Source: a bacterium
GTDB lineage: Bacteria > Patescibacteriota > Minisyncoccia > Phycocordibacterales > UBA9973
Direction of reading: 5' to 3'
DNA: 48,986 nucleotides
Assembly (NCBI GenBank): GCA_021824345.1
Contig: JAKAKW010000010.1
Coordinates: 1 to 48,986, forward strand
A model generated the notes under the pieces. That model saw nothing but the letters and a program-made list of their open reading frames with translations. It ran no database searches and was not told where the DNA came from. Made by a program: the position numbers and the translations under genes. This document shows positions 1 through 7,081 of this stretch, piece after piece (position 1 is the first letter of the stretch; each line of letters begins with the position of its first letter).

Positions 1-58
1 ATATTGTACCTGCGACATAATATTGCAAGGTTATTTCTGCTAAAAGCTCGACTGTTAC

Positions 59-87
59 AGTATAGGTGAACGCTCGTTCACTGTCAA
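59..87 (-). promoter_or_regulatory. Leftward promoter with palindromic operator in the spacer
   Basis: Read on the minus strand, a perfect -35 TTGACA (87-82) and a -10 TATACT (64-59) are separated by exactly 17 bases. The spacer contains GTGAACG-AG-CGTTCAC (81-66), a 7-bp-arm palindrome. A GAAC-N4-GTTC core is the pattern of Gram-positive-type LexA boxes and also of some TetR-family operators. The transcript would run out of the window to the left, so the regulated gene is not visible. That the promoter is strong and repressible is inference. Confidence 0.7.
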
Positions 88-106
88 GAAAAGGCTGTGG
101 AAAACC

Positions 107-685
107 CTAAAAGCCGATCCTTTGCGGCTTCGTTTCTTCTTTAAGCATTTGATGTATCGCTTGAAAGACGATCTTGAATTTCTTGTCATACTTTTTCTCC
201 AACTCTTCGATTTTTTCACGAAGTTCCCTATTGCCGGTAATCATTTCTCTGATTTTAGTGAAGGTGCGCATAATTTGGATATTTACTTGAATGGCCTGTT
301 CGCTTCGCAGAACGCTTGAAAGCATAGCAATGCCCTGCTCGGTGAAAACATGCGGGGCATAACGTTGCCCGCCCCAGCTTGAGGTCACAATTTGTGACCT
401 CAAGTTTTTTATATTATTTAGGTTACTAATTGAGTACTTTGAACTTGAGGTGTCAAATTGACACCTCAAGTTTTCCCACATTTTTATTTCCTGTTTGCTG
501 AGCTTAAACATAAAATCCTCGGGAAATCTTGCCCTGTTTCTGCTTACGGCTCGGTTCAAAATTTTTGTTTCCACCCCATAGAGCCCCGCCAAGTCGCGAT
601 CAAACATAACCTTTCGGCTCCTTATTAGATAAATTTTGTTTTGAATGACTTCTATGGGAGTCGTAATAATAATTTTTTCTTTCAT
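107..685 (-). CDS. ORF6N domain protein
   Basis: 192-residue protein with the ORF6N (KilA-N-related) DNA-binding domain in its first ~125 residues. The usual pattern is visible: N-terminal IEVIQNKIYLIRSRKVMFD, the stretch DLAGLYGVETKILNRAVSRN, FPEDFMF, then YAPHVFTEQGIAMLSSVL. The C-terminal ~60 residues are charged and probably coiled-coil. ORF6N proteins occur in phages and as stand-alone chromosomal genes; a regulatory role is family-level knowledge, not shown here. The domain is interrupted by about 25 residues containing a near-duplicate of the LRxQxxTSS motif, and each copy is encoded by a perfect DNA palindrome. No other phage genes are adjacent. The first ATG has no evident Shine-Dalgarno sequence. 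Confidence 0.85.
   Translation of the reverse strand: MKEKIIITTPIEVIQNKIYLIRSRKVMFDRDLAGLYGVETKILNRAVSRNRARFPEDFMFKLSKQEIKMWENLRCQFDTSSSKYSISNLNNIKNLRSQIVTSSWGGQRYAPHVFTEQGIAMLSSVLRSEQAIQVNIQIMRTFTKIREMITGNRELREKIEELEKKYDKKFKIVFQAIHQMLKEETKPQRIGF
378..404. repeat. Perfect 13-bp-arm palindrome inside the ORF6N gene
   Basis: The arms CTTGAGGTCACAA (378-390) and TTGTGACCTCAAG (392-404) are separated by a single base. On the coding strand the palindrome encodes LRSQIVTS. It is one of two copies in this gene; the other is at 442-472. Confidence 0.9.
442..472. repeat. Perfect 15-bp-arm palindrome inside the ORF6N gene
   Basis: The arms AACTTGAGGTGTCAA (442-456) and TTGACACCTCAAGTT (458-472) are separated by one base. 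On the coding strand it encodes NLRCQFDTS. Compared with the copy at 378-404, two adjacent bases differ in one arm and the two partner bases differ in the other, so pairing stays perfect in both copies. Confidence 0.9.
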
Positions 686-715
686 GGCAATAATGTTGTG
701 ATTAATAACAATATG

Positions 716-754
716 CGGCGGATAACACGCGCGTTCTTCGCGTGTTATCCGCCG
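716..754 (-). terminator. Hairpin overlapping the comM stop codon
   Basis: Perfect 16-bp stem (716-731 with 739-754) and 7-base loop, spanning the comM stop codon. No U-tract follows on the minus strand, so it could be a 3'-end stabilising hairpin or a Rho-assisted stop rather than a classical intrinsic terminator. Confidence 0.5.
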
Positions 755-2274
755 AACTTCGGCCTGTATTGCAGAGCTTCCAGAACATGTTCTGGACTGA
801 CCTCGGCATCTCCGCGGAGATCTGCGATGGTGCGCGCGACTTTGATCACCCGATGATATGCCCGGGCAGACAAAGCCAGGCGTTCGGCGCTCTGATTCAG
901 CAGTCCTAAAGCCGGCGCACTTATCCGGGACAGCTTTAAAATATCTTTTGCTTTTATATCAGAGTTCAGCCTTATTCCAGGTTCCGCTTTTTCAAACCTT
1001 TTCCGCTGAGTCTCTCTGGCCGAAAGCACCCTCGCTTTGATTGAACCGCTTTCTTCCCCGTTCTTTCCTTCTCCGAGCTTTTCATAATCAATTTTTCCGA
1101 CCGAGACCCACAGATCAATGCGATCAATAATCGGCCCGGAAATTTTTTTATTGTATCTCACCAGATCAAGAGGACTGCATCGGCATATTGATTCGTCTGA
1201 AAGATAGTTTCCGCACGGGCATGGATTCATGGCTGCCACTAAGATGAAGTTGGAAGGAAATATTGCCGTTTTTCTTGCCCTGGTGATGGAAATGAAATTT
1301 TCCTCCATGGGTTCTCGCAAGGCTTCAATGGAACGCTGTTCAAATTCAGGAAATTCATCCAAGAAAAGCACTCCGCGGTGGGCCAGCGTAACTTCTCCCG
1401 GCTTCGGATAAGCTCCCCCTCCCACTAATGAAACATATGAGGCGGTATGATGCGGGGATCGAAACGGCGGACAGGTGACAATCTTGCCCGCGCCTATGCC
1501 TGCAATGGAGTGAATCCCCGTCACTTCCAACGATTCTTCCATGGATAAATCAGGCAGGATGCCGGAAAACGCCCGGGCAAGCATGGTCTTTCCTGTACCG
1601 GGCGGTCCATACATGGCGATGTTGTGCCCGCCGGCCGCCGCAATCTCCAACCCTCTTTTCGCGCTTTCTTGCCCCTTTATATCAACGAAATCTTCCAAGG
1701 CGCCCGACAAACCATCCCGCTTTGGAACGGTCAGCGGGCAAGCCGGAATTTTTTTCTCTCCTGATAAGTGGTCCAACACTTCCCTTAAACTGCCGGATCC
1801 AAACACACTTATGCCGCATAAGAGCGCGGCTTCTTCGGCATTCTCTTCGGGCAGGAAAATTTCCGTGAAGCCCCTGCGGCGCGCTTCCTCCGCGAGAGGA
1901 AGCGCGCCGCGCACCGGCCGCAATGTTCCGTCCAACCCCAATTCTCCTAAAAATATTTTTTTCTCCGGCAAAAAATGCGCGGCCTCCGCCGCCAGAAGAT
2001 ACGAAAGAGCGATAGGCAGGTCAAAAAGCGATCCCTCCTTGCGCAGATCCGCCGGAGAAAGCGACACAGTGATTTTTTGGTTCTTTGATTTTGGGGAATC
2101 AAAACCGGAATTTTTAACTGCCGAGCTTACTCTGTCTTTGGCCTCATCCACTGCCTTTCCCGGCAAGCCAACCATGGAAAAAGAATGCAGTCCTCTGGAG
2201 AGATCCGTTTCTACGGACACAATTGTTCCGGAGAGAAGATTGATTTGGGCGGAATATACTTTTGCGAAGCTCAT
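745..2274 (-). CDS. comM: YifB/ComM family AAA+ ATPase (Mg chelatase-like)
   Basis: 509 residues, the full length of the ComM/YifB family. The N-terminal ~170 residues form the ChlI-type domain typical of the family, with FSMVGLPGKAVDEAKDRV near the start. An AAA+ module follows, with Walker A GPPGTGKT at about residue 220 and Walker B VLFLDEFPEF near 290. The segment AAMNPCPCGNY, with its Cys cluster, and the C-terminal Mg-chelatase domain (LSARAYHRVIKVARTIADL) are also present. In Gram-negative bacteria ComM is a hexameric helicase that promotes branch migration during natural transformation. That would fit an organism relying on DNA uptake, but this is inference. It is co-oriented with the DksA-like gene upstream. 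Confidence 0.93.
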   Translation of the reverse strand: MSFAKVYSAQINLLSGTIVSVETDLSRGLHSFSMVGLPGKAVDEAKDRVSSAVKNSGFDSPKSKNQKITVSLSPADLRKEGSLFDLPIALSYLLAAEAAHFLPEKKIFLGELGLDGTLRPVRGALPLAEEARRRGFTEIFLPEENAEEAALLCGISVFGSGSLREVLDHLSGEKKIPACPLTVPKRDGLSGALEDFVDIKGQESAKRGLEIAAAGGHNIAMYGPPGTGKTMLARAFSGILPDLSMEESLEVTGIHSIAGIGAGKIVTCPPFRSPHHTASYVSLVGGGAYPKPGEVTLAHRGVLFLDEFPEFEQRSIEALREPMEENFISITRARKTAIFPSNFILVAAMNPCPCGNYLSDESICRCSPLDLVRYNKKISGPIIDRIDLWVSVGKIDYEKLGEGKNGEESGSIKARVLSARETQRKRFEKAEPGIRLNSDIKAKDILKLSRISAPALGLLNQSAERLALSARAYHRVIKVARTIADLRGDAEVSPEHVLEALQYRPKFGG

Positions 2275-2337
2275 GCCAATAAAAAAAGCGAATGACTTTT
2301 AATCATCCGCTCCAGGCGGTAAGAAAACACAGTTGTC

Positions 2338-2370
2338 CGGCAGGGCGGAGGGTTACCCTCCGCCCTGCCG
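2338..2370 (-). terminator. Strong GC-rich hairpin between the DksA-like gene and comM
   Basis: Perfect 15-bp stem (2338-2352 with 2356-2370) and 3-base loop, 5 bases past the DksA-like stop codon. The minus-strand continuation is only weakly T-rich, so it may attenuate rather than fully terminate transcription into comM. Confidence 0.6.
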
Positions 2371-2375
2371 CCTAT

Positions 2376-2735
2376 TTATGCCTTATTCATATGCTTCTTG
2401 CAGGTTTCCGCGGCGGGATTGGCTTTCAGCCGATCCATCTCAATCTCCTTTCCGCACACCGCGCATTTGCCGAAGGATTCTTTCCTAATATCCTTCAGCG
2501 CCTTTTCCACCAGCTTCAGCCTCTCCTCTAATACCTTTACCGTGGAACTCCTTGATTCAAAATCTTCAAAACGATCCGCCATGGCGTTAGAATCGGACTC
2601 CGGCGAGTCTTGCTCTTCGGGAAAGGCCTCCCATTCGTCTGTTTCCTTGTTAAAACGGCCGATCTCTTTGAGCTGGTCCGTAAGGTCGGCTTTCTCTTTT
2701 TCCAGATCTTCTTTTATCTTGTCTTTATCCAACAT
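2376..2735 (-). CDS. DksA/TraR-type zinc finger protein
   Basis: 119 residues. A charged, largely helical N-terminal region with coiled-coil character precedes a C-terminal zinc finger, CAVCGKEIEMDRL ... ETCKKH, giving CxxC and a second CxxxH-like pair. This is the layout of the DksA/TraR family, whose members bind RNA polymerase through the secondary channel and adjust promoter response. In E. coli DksA the acidic tip residues DxxDxA are essential; here the tip region includes ESDSNAMADRFED, so activity like DksA is plausible but unproven. The predicted -10 lies 6 bases before the ATG, suggesting a leaderless mRNA. Confidence 0.82.
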   Translation of the reverse strand: MLDKDKIKEDLEKEKADLTDQLKEIGRFNKETDEWEAFPEEQDSPESDSNAMADRFEDFESRSSTVKVLEERLKLVEKALKDIRKESFGKCAVCGKEIEMDRLKANPAAETCKKHMNKA

Positions 2736-2741
2736 GCCAAG

Positions 2742-2750
2742 ATACTAGCA
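2742..2750 (-). promoter_or_regulatory. Extended -10 of the DksA-like gene, leaderless type
   Basis: TGC followed by TAGTAT ends 6 bases upstream of the ATG at 2735. A standard -35 at 17 bp is not evident, so an extended -10 promoter is inferred. Confidence 0.5.
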
Positions 2751-2808
2751 TAAAAGTTGCGCAAGGCCTAGACTTGCCTAATGCGCGTTTTCGTTGTGTT
2801 TTGGAATG

Positions 2809-3660
2809 CTACTTCGCCACCTTGGCACCGGAGAGCCTGGACAGAACCTCGTCTACCGCTGAAATACCGTTCGTTATAATCACAGAGTTGTCGTCGGCAA
2901 ATACATACATTAGAACGATATTGCCATTATTGTCATAGAGCACTCGAGCATTTTTGTTTTCTATGATGCCGTCTTGAAAATTTTCCGTAAGGAGATACTT
3001 ATTTTCCGCAGTTATGTTAATCCCGAACATTCCGGATAAATCTGAAAGCATTGTGCCTTCCCAAGCGCGCATGGATCCGAAAATATCGTCAAGTGAACTG
3101 ACTTTCAGAAGAACCAGCGGATCCTTGCCGGACGTTCCGTTATATACTCCGATCAAAAAATCGGTTATGGAAGAGACTCCGCTTGAAGGGAAACCCCATT
3201 TAAGAATGGAATTCAAATTGCCGAATGAAATGTTTCGTCCGTTGTTCGTCAAAAAAATTCCTTCTATGCCTCCGGCCTTTACGTCCGCTTCTGATATTTT
3301 TGCGTTCAAGAGCGAAGAGGTGTCCTTGGCGGACAGGTCTTTGGTTTCGTTGAATGAATTTTTGTCGACAAAAATAGCTGTCCCAAACGGAGCCTGGAGG
3401 GGTACTATGCCGGCTTTCTCGCCGAGGAATGTGGCAAACACCATGGCCCCCAGCGCCAATACGAGCAGAACCATTCCCGCTATCATGAAAATTCTGTTTC
3501 GGAGGCTTTCGGGAGAAAGATTCTTTTTTTGCCTTTCCCTTTCTTCTTCCTCCTGGATTATCTTCTTTATCGTACTTCCTTTGTCGCTCTCCAAAACCTT
3601 CACCATGTCATCGGTGTAGGTTTCAACGCTCTTTATTTTTGGCTGTTCTTCCTGTTCCAT
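2809..3660 (-). CDS. Single-pass membrane protein of unknown function
   Basis: 283 residues from the ATG at 3660; an upstream TTG at 3702 adds only a weak extension and is not preferred. The N-terminal ~55 residues are charged and cytoplasmic. One transmembrane helix (about residues 56-80, FMIAGMVLLVLALGAMVFATFL) follows, then a ~200-residue extracytoplasmic domain with mixed alpha/beta character. I do not recognise the domain. The gene starts 54 bases after the pnp stop on the same strand and may be co-transcribed with it. No catalytic motif is visible. Confidence 0.75.
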   Translation of the reverse strand: MEQEEQPKIKSVETYTDDMVKVLESDKGSTIKKIIQEEEERERQKKNLSPESLRNRIFMIAGMVLLVLALGAMVFATFLGEKAGIVPLQAPFGTAIFVDKNSFNETKDLSAKDTSSLLNAKISEADVKAGGIEGIFLTNNGRNISFGNLNSILKWGFPSSGVSSITDFLIGVYNGTSGKDPLVLLKVSSLDDIFGSMRAWEGTMLSDLSGMFGINITAENKYLLTENFQDGIIENKNARVLYDNNGNIVLMYVFADDNSVIITNGISAVDEVLSRLSGAKVAK

Positions 3661-3714
3661 GTTTAGAATGGCGAGAAAAAAACCAGAGGGGAAGAATATC
3701 AATCGGATATGCGG

Positions 3715-5862
3715 CTATTTTCCGGAATCGGAGCTCGGCAAGGGTTTGAAAAAATCCTTGTCAGCCGCTTTTATGGACAGCGCAACTTTTCCTTGTTCCG
3801 GATCTACTCGGAGCACCTTTACCGGCACAATCATCCCCACTTTCAGTATATCGCTAACCCGTTCAACGCGAAAGGGAGCTATTTCGGATATATGCACCAT
3901 GCCGTCGGTGAATTCATTCAACCGCACAAAAGCGCCAAAGTCGGCAATACGCACCACTTCCCCTTTCAGAGATTCTCCGGGCTTCCATTCATGAGTCATG
4001 CTTCCGATGATTTCCTTGGCTTTTTCGGGGGCCTCGCCCTTGCCGGTAAGGTATACGGTGCCGTCATCTTCAATGGTAATTTCCGCGCCGGTTTTTTCCT
4101 TGATCTCTTTCACCGTTTTTCCGCCGCTGCCGATTACCATGCCTATCTGATCGGGCGTGATGGACATGATCAAAATCTTCGGAGCATTCGGAGAAATTTC
4201 TTTCCTCGGGGAAGGTATTTCTTTTTCTATCTGATCCAGTATGGCCAGGCGCGCTTTTTTCGATTGGATCATGGCTTCGTACAATATTTTTACCGGCACC
4301 CCTTCAACTTTTACGTCAAGTTGAATGGCGGTAACTCCGTCTCTTGTACCGGCAATTTTGAAATCCATATCTCCGTGATGATCTTCCGGTCCCTGAATAT
4401 CCGTCAACACTTTGTATTTTTCGTCGCTTTCATACATTAGCCCCATGGCAATGCCGGCGACCGGAGCTTTGATCGGAACTCCGCCATCCATAAGAGCCAA
4501 TGTGCTTGCGCAGATTGACGCTTGAGAAGTGGAACCGTTGGAGGCCATTGATTCGGAAACAATGCGGATGGTATACGGAAACTCTTCCAATCTTGGAAGA
4601 ATCATGGCCAGAGCTTTTTCCGCCAGCGCTCCGTGCCCCACCTCCCGGCGGTTGGTAAACCCCGCCCGGCCCGTTTCTCCGGCGGAATACGGCGGGAAAT
4701 TGTAGTGATGCATGAATCTGCGCTCCACTTTTTCTTCCATTCCGTCTACCAAAAATCTGTCCTCCGGCCCGCCCAATGTAAGCGCTGAAAATACGTGAGT
4801 GCCTCCGCGATAGAAAATCCCGGAACCGTGCAAGATGGAAGAAACGCCCCCGGCCTGGACATATAGGCCTCTAAGCTCATCCATTCCCCTGCCGTCAGCG
4901 CGCTTCCCTTCTTCTATCGCCTTTTTATGAATTATCTCATTTTCAGTTTCGTCAAAAAGATCGTCCTCTCGAGAGAAGTCGGATTTGTTCGGATCTTTTT
5001 CCTTCCAATATTCCCGGATAGTTTTGTTCCATTCAGTGTGCAATTCGTCTATCTCTTTTTTACCGGGTCCGGCAAATATTGCGTCTTCCATTTTGGATAG
5101 AATTTTTTCTTCAAAAACTTTTTTGGATTCATCAGACAAGGGCTCCTTCTCCAGTTTTCTTTTCTCTCGTCCGATTTCCTTCACGATTTTTTTCTGAAAA
5201 TCCTCCAACTTTCCGATTTCTTCACTGGCAGAAGACAAGGCTTCCTTAAGCCCATCCTCGGACTCTTCATGCGCCGAGGCTTCAATCATATTTATGTTTC
5301 CGTTTTTCCCGCAAACGGTAAGGTCAAATTTGTACATCCAGTCTTCGGCGCGAAGCTTGCGGGAAGCGTTGATTTTAAGCGCCTCATCGTCATATTTGCC
5401 TATGCGCACGGATCCTACCGGCCCGTTCCAGGGTATGTCGGAAACGGACAACGCCAAAGAAGCGGCATTTACTCCCAGCGTCACGGGGTCATTGTCTTCG
5501 TCTACGGAAATTACCGTCACAATCACCTGTACCGCGTGCCGGATAGTCTGATCGAAAAGCGGGCGCAGGGTCCGGTCTATTACGCGGGCCGCTAAAATCG
5601 CTTCCTGGGACGGCTTCCCTTCCCGGCGCACAAAACGAGAACCGAGAATTTTTCCGGAGGCGTAGAATTTTTCCATATAATCAACGGTCAAGTTGAAATA
5701 GCCTTTTGAGGCTTCAGCTTCCTTGGACATGCAAGCGGTTGCCAGCACGATAGTTTCTCCGTATTTAAGCAATACGGATCCTGAGGCCTGTTCGGCCAAA
5801 TCAGTGAAGATGGCAGTCATGGTTTTTCCGCCTATCTCCACGGAATATTCTTTCTTTTGCAT
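3715..5862 (-). CDS. pnp: Polynucleotide phosphorylase
   Basis: 715 residues, normal PNPase length. It has two RNase PH-like halves joined by an alpha-helical linker, a KH domain (KILIMSITPDQIGMVIGSGG, GxxG at about 572-590) and an S1 domain (GESLKGEVVRIADFGAFVRL) near the C terminus. The second core holds DHHGDMDFKIAG at about residue 497, which carries the catalytic aspartate and metal-binding residues. The enzyme degrades RNA 3' to 5' using phosphate and can add tails in reverse. It lies downstream of rpsO, as in many bacteria, but a NYN-domain gene is inserted between them. A two-hairpin leader directly precedes the ATG with no Shine-Dalgarno sequence. Confidence 0.97.
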   Translation of the reverse strand: MQKKEYSVEIGGKTMTAIFTDLAEQASGSVLLKYGETIVLATACMSKEAEASKGYFNLTVDYMEKFYASGKILGSRFVRREGKPSQEAILAARVIDRTLRPLFDQTIRHAVQVIVTVISVDEDNDPVTLGVNAASLALSVSDIPWNGPVGSVRIGKYDDEALKINASRKLRAEDWMYKFDLTVCGKNGNINMIEASAHEESEDGLKEALSSASEEIGKLEDFQKKIVKEIGREKRKLEKEPLSDESKKVFEEKILSKMEDAIFAGPGKKEIDELHTEWNKTIREYWKEKDPNKSDFSREDDLFDETENEIIHKKAIEEGKRADGRGMDELRGLYVQAGGVSSILHGSGIFYRGGTHVFSALTLGGPEDRFLVDGMEEKVERRFMHHYNFPPYSAGETGRAGFTNRREVGHGALAEKALAMILPRLEEFPYTIRIVSESMASNGSTSQASICASTLALMDGGVPIKAPVAGIAMGLMYESDEKYKVLTDIQGPEDHHGDMDFKIAGTRDGVTAIQLDVKVEGVPVKILYEAMIQSKKARLAILDQIEKEIPSPRKEISPNAPKILIMSITPDQIGMVIGSGGKTVKEIKEKTGAEITIEDDGTVYLTGKGEAPEKAKEIIGSMTHEWKPGESLKGEVVRIADFGAFVRLNEFTDGMVHISEIAPFRVERVSDILKVGMIVPVKVLRVDPEQGKVALSIKAADKDFFKPLPSSDSGK

Positions 5863-5874
5863 TTTTGTTTCTCT

Positions 5875-5990
5875 GCCCCGCAGGAATCCGGCGCAAACGC
5901 GCCAAATTCCTGCGGGGCCTTAGTTCTTCTTCAGACTAAAGTATTGTTCCGGCATCTATCGGGAACACTACTATCTGTCTGAAGACGAAC
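5875..5990 (-). promoter_or_regulatory. Two-hairpin leader of pnp
   Basis: On the minus strand two stem-loops precede pnp. The first pairs 5990-5977 with 5936-5923 (13 of 14 bases) and has a smaller internal stem (TGTTCC/GGAACA). The second is a perfect 13-bp stem (5918-5906 with 5887-5875) topped by a 5-bp GC stem and a 4-base loop. It ends 12 bases before the ATG and is not followed by a U-tract. E. coli pnp is autoregulated through a leader stem; the same logic here is inference. Confidence 0.6.
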
Positions 5991-6040
5991 CGGTTAACTT
6001 ATAATTTGTTTTCATACTAGCACCGAGGGAACAAAATGCA

Positions 6041-6195
6041 AGCAGGAGCAAGCGTTTAGCCTTCTCGCTTTCCTCGCCGCCCCAGCGAGGCGGCTCAGGG
6101 GTCTCGCCCCCGCTCTCTCGTTCGCCTGCCGGCGAACTCGAACCGTGCCCGCTCGGGCTCGCAACCCGCTGCGAAGGCAAACGCTTGCTCCTGCT
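6041..6195. repeat. Nested palindromic element A
   Basis: A 155-bp GC-rich element between the NYN gene and pnp. The outer arms 6041-6064 and 6173-6195 pair over 23 bp with a single bulged base. Inside are several short hairpins, such as CCTCGC/GCGAGG, GTTCGCC/GGCGAAC and GCCCG/CGGGC. The inner ends read TTCTCG (6062) and ACCCGCTGCGAA (6164-6175); the latter matches element B at 8123-8134 in 11 of 12 bases. It has no open reading frame of its own that I would accept. Confidence 0.75.
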
Positions 6196-6206
6196 ATTGC
6201 CCTGTT

Positions 6207-6725
6207 TTAGTGCCGTCCGTTTCCCATTAAAAACTTTTTGGGGTTTTCGGAGAGATCCAGAAAGTCGTCCGCGGCTTCCTTGAGCTGCATGGAGGTGGAT
6301 TTGCCGAATGACGCCACTTCCACCAGCACTCCGGCGTAATTCTGCAGATATTCCACCAAAGGTATGAAATCCCCGTCCCCGGAGCAAATCACTACGGAGT
6401 CAAGCCGGCTGGCCATGCGCATTACATCCACGGTTAATCCTACGTCCCAGTCCGCCTTTTTCTCGCCGGAACGGAAAATCTGCAAGTTCTTCGTTTTAGT
6501 TTCAATTCCAATCTTGGTCAAAGCCTCAAAAAAATTCTTTTCGTCTCCGGCTTCAGTGGTTATCACATAGGCGATCGCCCGCACCAATTTCCGGCCGTTT
6601 ACCGCTTCCTTTAGTACCGCGCCAAAATTCACTCGCGCTTTATACAGATTGCGAGCGGAGTGGTACAAGTTTTGGGCGTCAATAAAAACGCCCACTCTCT
6701 GTTCTTTATGTTTTATTATTGCCAT
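6207..6725 (-). CDS. NYN domain protein, LabA/DUF88 family
   Basis: 172 residues, a complete NYN (PIN-like nuclease) domain. The acidic residues expected to bind metal are present: VGVFIDAQNLY near residue 13, KKADWDVGLTVDVMRMA near 90, and SGDGDFIPLVEYL near 115. NYN proteins are predicted or shown endoribonucleases. The gene sits between rpsO (17 bases upstream) and pnp, so it is probably transcribed with translation and RNA decay genes, which suits an RNA-processing role. The substrate is unknown. Confidence 0.88.
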   Translation of the reverse strand: MAIIKHKEQRVGVFIDAQNLYHSARNLYKARVNFGAVLKEAVNGRKLVRAIAYVITTEAGDEKNFFEALTKIGIETKTKNLQIFRSGEKKADWDVGLTVDVMRMASRLDSVVICSGDGDFIPLVEYLQNYAGVLVEVASFGKSTSMQLKEAADDFLDLSENPKKFLMGNGRH

Positions 6726-6742
6726 TTGGGAGCCCGGTTGAG

Positions 6743-7006
6743 TTACACCAGGTCTATTTTCTTTACCAGCGCATTATAGCGAGTTTTGTTTTTTCTCTCA
6801 AGATATTTGAGGTGCGCGCGCCGGTCCGCAACCATCTTGATCAATCCCCGGCGGGAGCTGTTATCTTTTTTGTGTTTCTTTAAGTGCTTGGCAAGTTCGT
6901 CAATCTGAGCTGAAAGTATTGCCACCTGCACTTCCGAAGAACCGGTGTCCTTCTCGTGGACCCGGCTTTTCTTGATAACAGTCTGTTTCTTTTTGGTATC
7001 TAACAT
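6743..7006 (-). CDS. rpsO: 30S ribosomal protein S15
   Basis: 87 residues from the ATG at 7006, the usual S15 length. The motifs HEKDTGSSEVQVAILS, LKKHKKDNSSRRGL and RRAHLKYLERKN are typical. A longer reading frame starts at 7057, but the S15 family begins near the chosen Met. A TACGAT -10 ends exactly 6 bases before this ATG, which also supports the choice. S15 binds the central domain of 16S rRNA early in 30S assembly. It shares a short divergent promoter region with the recombinase gene. Confidence 0.97.
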   Translation of the reverse strand: MLDTKKKQTVIKKSRVHEKDTGSSEVQVAILSAQIDELAKHLKKHKKDNSSRRGLIKMVADRRAHLKYLERKNKTRYNALVKKIDLV

Positions 7007-7012
7007 GCGTTT

Positions 7013-7041
7013 ATCGTAGCATATATAAGGATAAATTGCAA
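7013..7041 (-). promoter_or_regulatory. rpsO promoter, leaderless type
   Basis: -35 TTGCAA (7041-7036), 17-bp spacer and extended -10 TGC-TACGAT ending at 7013, 6 bases before the rpsO ATG. Transcription would begin at or next to the start codon. Confidence 0.6.
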
Positions 7042-7068
7042 ATATATTGTGCGACATTAATGAAATGG

Positions 7069-7074
7069 TAGAAT
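7069..7074 (+). promoter_or_regulatory. -10 of the recombinase gene, leaderless type
   Basis: TAGAAT ends 7 bases before the ATG at 7082. A weak -35 (TTGTGC, 7047-7052) is 16 bases upstream. Confidence 0.5.
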
Positions 7075-7081
7075 ATAAAGC

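Noticed and set aside
107-685. Prophage remnant signalled by the ORF6N protein
   Set aside because: No other phage gene, attachment site or integrase stands beside it, and the neighbours are core genes.
3661-3702. Earlier TTG start of the membrane protein gene after pnp
   Set aside because: It would need a TTG start and adds a hydrophobic stretch not needed for the topology; the ATG at 3660 is simpler.
5971-6387. 138-codon minus-strand frame through element A and into the NYN gene
   Set aside because: It is a shadow frame: low-complexity, Arg/Gly/Ser-rich, overlapping the real NYN gene, and open only because element A is GC-rich.
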